A stretch of 64,000 nucleotides of DNA from DASUBV01 sp035763085 (GTDB lineage Bacteria; Actinomycetota; Actinomycetes; Streptosporangiales; Streptosporangiaceae): NCBI GenBank assembly GCA_035763085.1, contig DASUBV010000150.1:1-64000 (forward strand). The letters run 5' to 3'. This document shows, piece after piece, positions 58,712 to 64,000 of this stretch. The notes under the pieces are model-generated. The model did not search any database. It was not told the DNA's origin and saw nothing but the letters and a program-made list of their open reading frames with translations. Numbering within the stretch: position 1 is the first letter of the stretch; each line of letters opens with the position of its first letter. The translations under genes and the position numbers were made by a program.

Positions 58712-60286
58712 CTAACGGGAGGAACCGGAGGAATCCGCACCCGGGCGGCGCGAGATCCTCCCGGCCGGGCCCTGGTCCTGGTAGAGCGCCAGCACTGCCG
58801 CCACGGCATCGGCCAGCGTGGGCAGCGCGGCCGCCCGGGCCCGCGCGGCGGTGGCCAGCCGCGTCGCCAGCCCGGCATCGTCCAGCACCGACGACACCGC
58901 CGCGGCCAGTTCCGCGGCGTCCTCCGGCGGCACCAGCAGGGCCGCGTCCGGTCCCGTCAGGTCCGGGATGCCGCCCACCCGGCTGGCCACTACCGGCCGC
59001 CCGGCGCGCATCGCCTCCTGCACGACCAGGGCCCGCGCCTCCCACCGGCTCGGCACCACCACCACGTCAGCCGCCGCCAGCAGCGCGGGGATGTCCTCGC
59101 GCTGGCCCAGCAGGGTCAGCTCCACCCCGGCACGCCGGGCCGTGGCGGCCAGCTCGCCCGCCAGCGGCCCCTCCCCCGCGATCGCCAGCAACGGCACGGG
59201 CACCCGCTGCTGCCACTGGCCGGCCGCGGCCAGCAGCACGTCCAGGCCCTTCTGCCCGGCCAGCCGGGCCACGGTGAGGAGGACCGGGCGCCCGGCCGGG
59301 CCCAGGTCCGCGCGGGCCCGCCGGATCGCTCCGGCGTCCGGCGGCGGCGCGACCGGGGCCGGCACGTCAAACTCGCTGACCTCCCGCGCGCCGCGCTGCC
59401 GCATCCGCGCCGCCAGGTCGGCGGACGCGCACAGCACCGCACCGGCCCGCGCCGCGCAGGTCCGCTCCAGCAGCCCGTACACCAGCCCGGCCGCCCGCCC
59501 CTGCGGCGGCGCGTTGTGCACCGTCACGACCAGGCCCGGCCGCCGTCCGCTGCGCCATGCGGCCAGCGCCGCCGCCGCGAGCGCCCCGGCCCGCAGCCCG
59601 TGCGCGTGCACCACGTCCGGCCGGGCGCGCCGCAGCAGCCGCCGCAGGCGCAGCACGGCCTGCGCATCACGGGCCGGCCGCGGCCGGTCAGAAATATCGA
59701 CAACATGGAACGGGATACCCTCGCCGCCTCGCGCCTCGTCCCGCGAGCCCGCCACCCGCCCGGCCCGCTGTCCCGCCTCGCCAGCTCCGCTTCTTGCTGT
59801 TATCAGTGAGCTGGAGCCGGGGCTACCGGACTCCGCGGCGCCAGCCTCCGCACCGGTGCCCGGCCCGGCCGCCCGCGGCTCCGCGGCCGGCACCCTGGCC
59901 GCAGCGCGGGTGACGGCATCACGGGTGCCGGACGGGCCGAGGGCCAGGACAGCCAGTCCGGCCCGGCGGCAGCCCTCGGCCAGCATCCCGGCATGCAGAG
60001 CCGTCCCGCCAGTCGCCGTGCTCAGCACCACCGCCACCCGCAGCTCCGGCACCGATGTCCCTCCACCCGCTCCCGCGGCGGCGCAGCCCGCCATCCCTGG
60101 TACCTCGCCGCCGCCCGGGGCTGCACCGCCAGCAGCCGCGCCGCCGGACGCCGCGCCGCCGCCGGGAGCCGCGCCACCCAGCGCTGGGCCGCCGGGAGCC
60201 GCGCCAGCACCCGCTGGGCCGCCAGCAGCCGCGCCACCAGGCGCCGGGCCGGGAGCTGGGCCGCCGACTGTCCCCGAGCCGGTCAT
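58712..60286 (-). CDS. Glycosyltransferase family 4
   Basis: 524 residues. After a 75-residue Gly/Ala/Pro-rich repeat region and another insert (about 120-200), the GT4 core begins. HVVDISDRPRPARDAQAVLRL and DVVHAHGLRAGALAAAA mark the acceptor domain; PVLLTVARLAGQKGLDVLLAAAG and VVVPSRWEARALVVQEAMRAGRPVVASRVGGIPDL with the EA(x)7E-type nucleotide-sugar site mark the donor domain. A TTGCTGTTATC element (59791) sits in the second insert. ATG 60286 overlaps the murJ-like stop as ATGA. Likely adds sugar to an envelope lipid or glycan. Confidence 0.9.
   Translation of the reverse strand: MTGSGTVGGPAPGPAPGGAAAGGPAGAGAAPGGPALGGAAPGGGAASGGAAAGGAAPGGGEVPGMAGCAAAGAGGGTSVPELRVAVVLSTATGGTALHAGMLAEGCRRAGLAVLALGPSGTRDAVTRAAARVPAAEPRAAGPGTGAEAGAAESGSPGSSSLITARSGAGEAGQRAGRVAGSRDEARGGEGIPFHVVDISDRPRPARDAQAVLRLRRLLRRARPDVVHAHGLRAGALAAAALAAWRSGRRPGLVVTVHNAPPQGRAAGLVYGLLERTCAARAGAVLCASADLAARMRQRGAREVSEFDVPAPVAPPPDAGAIRRARADLGPAGRPVLLTVARLAGQKGLDVLLAAAGQWQQRVPVPLLAIAGEGPLAGELAATARRAGVELTLLGQREDIPALLAAADVVVVPSRWEARALVVQEAMRAGRPVVASRVGGIPDLTGPDAALLVPPEDAAELAAAVSSVLDDAGLATRLATAARARAAALPTLADAVAAVLALYQDQGPAGRISRRPGADSSGSSR
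59791..59804. repeat. TTGCTGTTATC element, copy 4, inside the GT4 gene
   Basis: TTCTTGCTGTTATC, identical to 55958-55971, lies within the coding sequence and encodes part of SSLITARSG in a variable linker of the glycosyltransferase. Confidence 0.75.
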
Positions 60287-62175
60287 CGGGGCGCCGTCCG
60301 GCGGATCCGGGCCAGGGCGGCCTTCAGCTCGCCGCCATCCAGCAGGTAGGCGATCGCACCCGACACCGCTGCCGCGCAGACCGCGGCGAGCACGCCGGCC
60401 CCGACGGCCACGGCCACCGCGGGCGAGGGCAGCAGCTGCGCCGCGCCGGCCCCGGCGGCCGCCCCGGCGGCCGCCGCGATCACGCCCGCCACGGCGGCCC
60501 GCCCGGTGCCGCGCAGCGCACCGGTGCCGCGGGCGCGGTGGACGGCGATCACCATGGCCGCGCCCGTCACCGTCATGCCCAGCGTGTTGCCCAGGCCCAG
60601 CGCGCCGACCACCCACCGGGACGGGGCCAGCTGCACCGCCACCACGTCGGCGACGATGGTCACCAGCCAGCCGCCGGACACGAGCACGGCCGCGGTGGCG
60701 GTGCGCCGGGCGGCCAGCAGCACCCGGGACAGGCAGGCGGTGACGCCGTAGCCGATCACCCCCGGCGCGAACGCGGCGAAGCCCAGCGCCAGCTCGTGCA
60801 CCTTGCCGCCGCTGACGAAGACCCGGGCGGCGGGGTCGGCGACCGCGGCCATCAGGGCGGCCCCCAGGCACGACAGCAGCAGCACGGCCCGGGTCGACCC
60901 GGCGGCAGTCTCGTCGAACTCCGCGCCCTCGCGCGCCGACAGGACCGGGAAGGCGCTGACGGCGATCGGGATGGCCAGCACCGCGTAGACCGAGACGAAG
61001 ACCTGCCAGCCGTAGTTGTAGAGCACGATCGCGCCGTCCGCCGCGCTGCCGTTGGCCAGCCGGATGACCACCAGCAGGGCGACGTCCTGGGCGACCAGCG
61101 CGGCGATCCCGTAGCCGGCCAGGCCCAGGGCCCGGCGCGCGATGCCGACCGGGAAGTGCAGCGCCGGGCGCAGCCGGAGCCGCAACCGCAGCACCGGCAC
61201 CAGCGCGGTCACGGCCAGGGCCGCCACCCCGGCGGTGGTGCCGACGGACAGGATCAGCTCGGCCGTGGCGGGCAGCGCGGTTAGCTGCTGCCGGTAGTCC
61301 CGGCCGAACGGCACGAACAGCAGGTAGGCGGCGATGACCACGAGGCTGGACAGCACCGGGGCGATGGCCGGGGCGGTGAACCGCCGGTGTGCCTGCAGGA
61401 TCCCGTACAGCACCACGGCCAGCCCGTACAGCGGCACCTGCGGGGCGAACACCGCCAGCATCTGCCCGGCCACCGACACCAGGCTGGAGTGCGCGCAGTT
61501 CACCGCCGGGTTGACCGGGTTGAGCAGGCTGGCGATCGGGCCCGCGGCCAGCGCGATGGCCACGCTCACCGGGACCAGGATGATGATCGTCCAGGTGAGC
61601 AGCGCCGAGGAGGTGGCCGACACCTCACCCGCCGCGGCCCGGTCACCGGCGGACTGCTGGGCGGGCCGGGCCAGGACCGGCACCATGACCGCGGTCAGGG
61701 CACCGCCCAGGACGATGTCGTAGATGATGTTGGGCACCTGGTTGGCGGTGACGTAGGCGGTCCCCAGGCAGGCCGACCCGACAGTGTGCGCGAAGACGAC
61801 CTGGCGCACCAGGCCGAGCAGCCGGGCGGCGACCGTGAGCACCGCGATCAGCGCCGCGGCCCGGCCGATGCCGGACCCGAGAGGCGGTCCCCCGCCCGCA
61901 GCTGGCGTGGCGGCAGCGTCCGCTGTGATGCCGGCGGCCGCAGTCAGTTCAGCGTCTGCTGTATCTGGCGGGGCCGCAAAGTCTCGCCCGGCGCCGTCTC
62001 CTCCGGCACCGGACCCGGGGCCGGGCGCCGGCCCGCGGCTGGCCGCGGACGCGGAACTGGCCGCCGAAGCGGAGCTCGCTGCGGACGCCGGGCTGGCGGC
62101 GGGCCCGGGCGCGGGCGGCTGGCCGGCGCCGGGCTCCGGCCCGTGCTGAGCCGCCCGGGCCGCCGGCCTGTTCAC
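60283..62175 (-). CDS. murJ: MurJ-like lipid II flippase (MviN family)
   Basis: 630 residues. The first 100 residues are Ala/Ser/Pro low complexity. The rest has about 14 membrane helices of the MOP/MviN fold, including RLLGLVRQVVFAHTVG, ANQVPNIIYDIVLGGALTAVMVPVL and PLYGLAVVLYGILQAHRRF. MurJ flips lipid II to the outer face for peptidoglycan synthesis; actinomycetes carry several paralogues, so this may be a second, specialised one. GTG 62175 overlaps the upstream stop as GTGA, and the stop overlaps the GT4 start. Confidence 0.9.
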   Translation of the reverse strand: MNRPAARAAQHGPEPGAGQPPAPGPAASPASAASSASAASSASAASRGPAPGPGSGAGGDGAGRDFAAPPDTADAELTAAAGITADAAATPAAGGGPPLGSGIGRAAALIAVLTVAARLLGLVRQVVFAHTVGSACLGTAYVTANQVPNIIYDIVLGGALTAVMVPVLARPAQQSAGDRAAAGEVSATSSALLTWTIIILVPVSVAIALAAGPIASLLNPVNPAVNCAHSSLVSVAGQMLAVFAPQVPLYGLAVVLYGILQAHRRFTAPAIAPVLSSLVVIAAYLLFVPFGRDYRQQLTALPATAELILSVGTTAGVAALAVTALVPVLRLRLRLRPALHFPVGIARRALGLAGYGIAALVAQDVALLVVIRLANGSAADGAIVLYNYGWQVFVSVYAVLAIPIAVSAFPVLSAREGAEFDETAAGSTRAVLLLSCLGAALMAAVADPAARVFVSGGKVHELALGFAAFAPGVIGYGVTACLSRVLLAARRTATAAVLVSGGWLVTIVADVVAVQLAPSRWVVGALGLGNTLGMTVTGAAMVIAVHRARGTGALRGTGRAAVAGVIAAAAGAAAGAGAAQLLPSPAVAVAVGAGVLAAVCAAAVSGAIAYLLDGGELKAALARIRRTAPR

Positions 62176-63287
62176 CGGGGCGCAGAGGATGCCGGCGCCG
62201 CCGGCTCCTGCTCCGCGCCGCTGGCGGCTGAGACGCCGGCCGCCGGCGCGGTACCGGGGGCTGCGCCGCCCGGCGCCGGGCTGGTTCCGGTCGTGCCCGG
62301 GGCCGCGGTCGCGGCGGAGGCGGAGCCGCTTCCGGCAGGCTCGTTCTGGCTCACCTGCTCGCCGGCTGCCGGGGAGCCGGATGCTGCCGGGCCCGGCCCG
62401 GCCGTGCTCCCGGCGGGCGCGGGCGGGCGGCGGCCGAGCATGTCGAGCCAGTTCAGCGGCGGGGTCTTCTGGATGACCTTGGTGAAGCTGACGACCTCGC
62501 TGGCGGCGGTCAGCCCGACGATGGCCGCGAGGGTGGCGACGCGGGCCTTGCGCGGCAGCGACGCGGCGGCCGCGGTGCCGAGCATGGCGCCCAGGGCGTT
62601 GGCGCCGCCGTCGCCGAGCATGGCCCGCTCCCCCAGGTCCTCGCCGAGCAGGGCCGCGGCGGCGCCGAGCGGGGCGGCAGCGGCGGCCCGGCCGGTCCGG
62701 GAGACGGCCAGCAGGGCACCGGTGCCCAGCGCCACCTTGATGGCGCGGCCGGGGCGCAGGTCGAACAGGTTGAGCAGGTTCGCGCCGCCGGCGATCAGGC
62801 CGGCGTTGATGGCCAGGTCCGCCGCCGCCAGGGCGGCCGAGTCGGCCCGGCCGCGATCGCCATGTCCGCCGGCCCCGGCACCGGCCGCGCCGAGCGCGAC
62901 GCTGGCGGCCAGGCCGGTCGCCCCGATGCCGGCGATCTTCACCGCGCCGGTGGTCAGCTCGCCGCGGCGCAGGGCGCCGAGGTGGCCGCGGAAGCCGCGG
63001 CTGGACCCGCTGCCGGCCAGGTCGTCATAGCAGCCCAGGGCGGCGGCGCCTGCGCCGGCGACGACCAGGGCGGCCCGGGCGCGGCGGCTCAGGCCCGGTG
63101 CCGTGAGCGCGCCGGCCACCGCGCCGATGGCGACAGCCGGGCCTTCCAGCAGGGTGACGGGCTCACCGCGGTGGTTGGTGCGTGACCAGGTGTCCGTGCC
63201 GCCCGGCGGCCGCTGCTGCAGGCCGGCGTAGCTGGAGCGCGCGACTGCCGCCGCCCGCGCCGCGGACCGGATCGAGAACCGGCTCAT
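62172..63287 (-). CDS. MraY/WecA-like polyprenyl-phosphate sugar-phosphotransferase homologue
   Basis: 371 residues. NHRGEPVTLLEGPA, CYDDLAG (Asp pair of the family), FRGHLGALRRGELTTGAVKIAGIG, NLLNLFDLRPGRA and MLGDGGANALGAMLG follow the order of MraY/WecA motifs. The NxTDGxDGL block is replaced by NLFDLRPG, so activity as a true MraY is doubtful. About seven to eight membrane segments; residues 280-371 are a Pro/Ala/Gly tail. ATG 63287 overlaps the SteB/MctB stop by four bases. In actinobacteria this group is regularly found between steB/mctB and murJ-like genes. Confidence 0.8.
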   Translation of the reverse strand: MSRFSIRSAARAAAVARSSYAGLQQRPPGGTDTWSRTNHRGEPVTLLEGPAVAIGAVAGALTAPGLSRRARAALVVAGAGAAALGCYDDLAGSGSSRGFRGHLGALRRGELTTGAVKIAGIGATGLAASVALGAAGAGAGGHGDRGRADSAALAAADLAINAGLIAGGANLLNLFDLRPGRAIKVALGTGALLAVSRTGRAAAAAPLGAAAALLGEDLGERAMLGDGGANALGAMLGTAAAASLPRKARVATLAAIVGLTAASEVVSFTKVIQKTPPLNWLDMLGRRPPAPAGSTAGPGPAASGSPAAGEQVSQNEPAGSGSASAATAAPGTTGTSPAPGGAAPGTAPAAGVSAASGAEQEPAAPASSAPR

Positions 63288-64000
63288 TTGCTTCCCGTCT
63301 TTCCCGCATGCTGAGAGGCCGTTGTCGCCGGGCTGCCCGACGGCGTGGGGGCCGGACTGGGAGCCGTGCCCGGTCCCACACCGTAGCTGGTTGGCGGGCG
63401 GCCGGAGAGCAGTTCCTTAAGGGCCTGGACGGTCACGATCTGGCCGACCGGCTGGTCGACGTTATCGACCGTGCTGACCTTGCCCGCGCCGGCGATCTGG
63501 TCGATGGTGCTGCCCGGCCCCGAGCCCGGCTGCGACCCGGTCAGCACCGCGCCGTGACTGCTCCTGGTCAGCTGCTCGGCGAGCGCGGCCAGGGCCAGGT
63601 TGGCGGGGCTGGAATCGTTGTCGTTGGGCGGCGAGGACGGCTCGATGACCACGGCCATGGTGGCCGGGCTCAGCGACTTCAGGCTGCCGCCGCCGGGGCC
63701 GCTGATCTGCAGGTAGCCGTTCTGGCCGAAGCCGCCCAGGACCGCGCGGCCCTGCGCGCCGGGCAGGCCGGGGCCGTCACTGGTGGTGATGGCGGCGGCG
63801 ATGACCTGCGCGGCCAGGGCCTGCCCGCTGACGTTGTCAGCGGCCTGCCCGGACGAGAGCGTGACCCCGGCCTGGGGAGCCAGGGACTGGGCGAGCTGGG
63901 TGAGCCGGGTCTCGTTGCTGTCGCCGGTGTCGAAGAACTCCTGCTGCAGCAGCACCTCGCCGGTGAGCCGGGCCCCGGCCTGGTGCAGGACGGTGGTCAG
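63284..64000 (-). CDS. SteB/MctB family protein (copper transporter-type, DUF3186), C-terminal part
   Basis: The frame is open to the right edge, so the N terminus with its membrane helix is missing. The 238 visible residues contain LTTVLHQAGARLTGEVLLQQEFFD, LAQSLAPQAG, GYLQISGPG, AVVIEPSSPPND and VSTVDNVDQPVGQIVTVQALKELL. These are the blocks of the MctB/SteB family. Members have been linked to copper handling in mycobacteria and, as SteB with SteA, to septal peptidoglycan control in corynebacteria. The C-terminal 30 residues are a Pro/Ser/Thr tail. Its stop overlaps the MraY-like gene. Confidence 0.88.
   Translation of the reverse strand: MTTVLHQAGARLTGEVLLQQEFFDTGDSNETRLTQLAQSLAPQAGVTLSSGQAADNVSGQALAAQVIAAAITTSDGPGLPGAQGRAVLGGFGQNGYLQISGPGGGSLKSLSPATMAVVIEPSSPPNDNDSSPANLALAALAEQLTRSSHGAVLTGSQPGSGPGSTIDQIAGAGKVSTVDNVDQPVGQIVTVQALKELLSGRPPTSYGVGPGTAPSPAPTPSGSPATTASQHAGKTGSK

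Overview
The window is high-GC DNA (roughly 73-75% by eye) from an actinomycete. The evidence is a WhiB7-type regulator, mycothiol-linked DinB/MDMPI proteins, an NdgR-type IclR regulator, a DUF5999 protein, ECF41 and ECF42 sigma factors, SteB/MctB and MurJ envelope genes, and many GTG, TTG and leaderless starts. A filamentous, Streptosporangiales-like host is my inference; no rRNA or tRNA gene is present to fix the taxon.

Layout. 1-3.4 kb: HD-domain protein (cut by the left edge), Lrp/AsnC regulator divergent from an APC permease, then an ArsR-AHSA1 fusion behind a palindromic promoter. 3.4-14.6 kb: a compact branched-chain amino acid (BCAA) locus, all on the minus strand: leuC-leuD, an attenuator leader, then ilvB-ilvN-ilvC-leuB-cimA-ilvD with mostly 1-4 base junctions, with a divergent NdgR-like regulator in front of leuC. 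ilvE follows at 17.5-18.6 kb. With CimA present, the locus encodes a threonine-independent route from pyruvate to isoleucine plus valine synthesis; leucine lacks only leuA. The ilvB leader encodes a 14-residue peptide containing Leu-Val-Leu-Ile-Ile, followed by a pause hairpin, an alternative antiterminator and an intrinsic terminator.

14.6-24 kb: VapBC-type toxin-antitoxin pair, a DUF664 remnant, an ECF41 sigma factor divergent from a LUD protein, a nucleotide-sugar epimerase, and an ECF42/DGPF/VOC cluster. 24-31.4 kb: a three-gene envelope operon (secreted protein, lipoprotein, GT-C-like membrane enzyme), then AraC-AzlC-AzlD (BCAA export) and a GNAT. 31.4-43 kb: YidB-like protein, cysteine desulfurase-like enzyme, MDMPI proteins, a heterodimeric ABC exporter, small unknown genes, BKACE and S66 peptidase.

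43-46 kb: two related small genes, each behind a copy of the same 22-bp element, leading into whiB7; then a divergent MarR/SDR pair. 46-55.9 kb: uvrA, ssb with a small partner, M48 peptidase, cupin, Tat-type hydrolase, metallo-beta-lactamase-fold protein, FAD oxidoreductase and DinB. 56-64 kb: GNAT, a membrane-anchored unknown, and an operon SteB/MctB - MraY-like - MurJ - GT4 whose stops and starts overlap by four bases at each junction; it runs off the right edge.

Two themes run through the window. Short tandem repeats of 14, 15 or 18 bp recur at leaders, gene ends and protein linkers. A short element built on TTGCTGTTATC occurs four times. I found no CRISPR array, insertion sequence or integrase.
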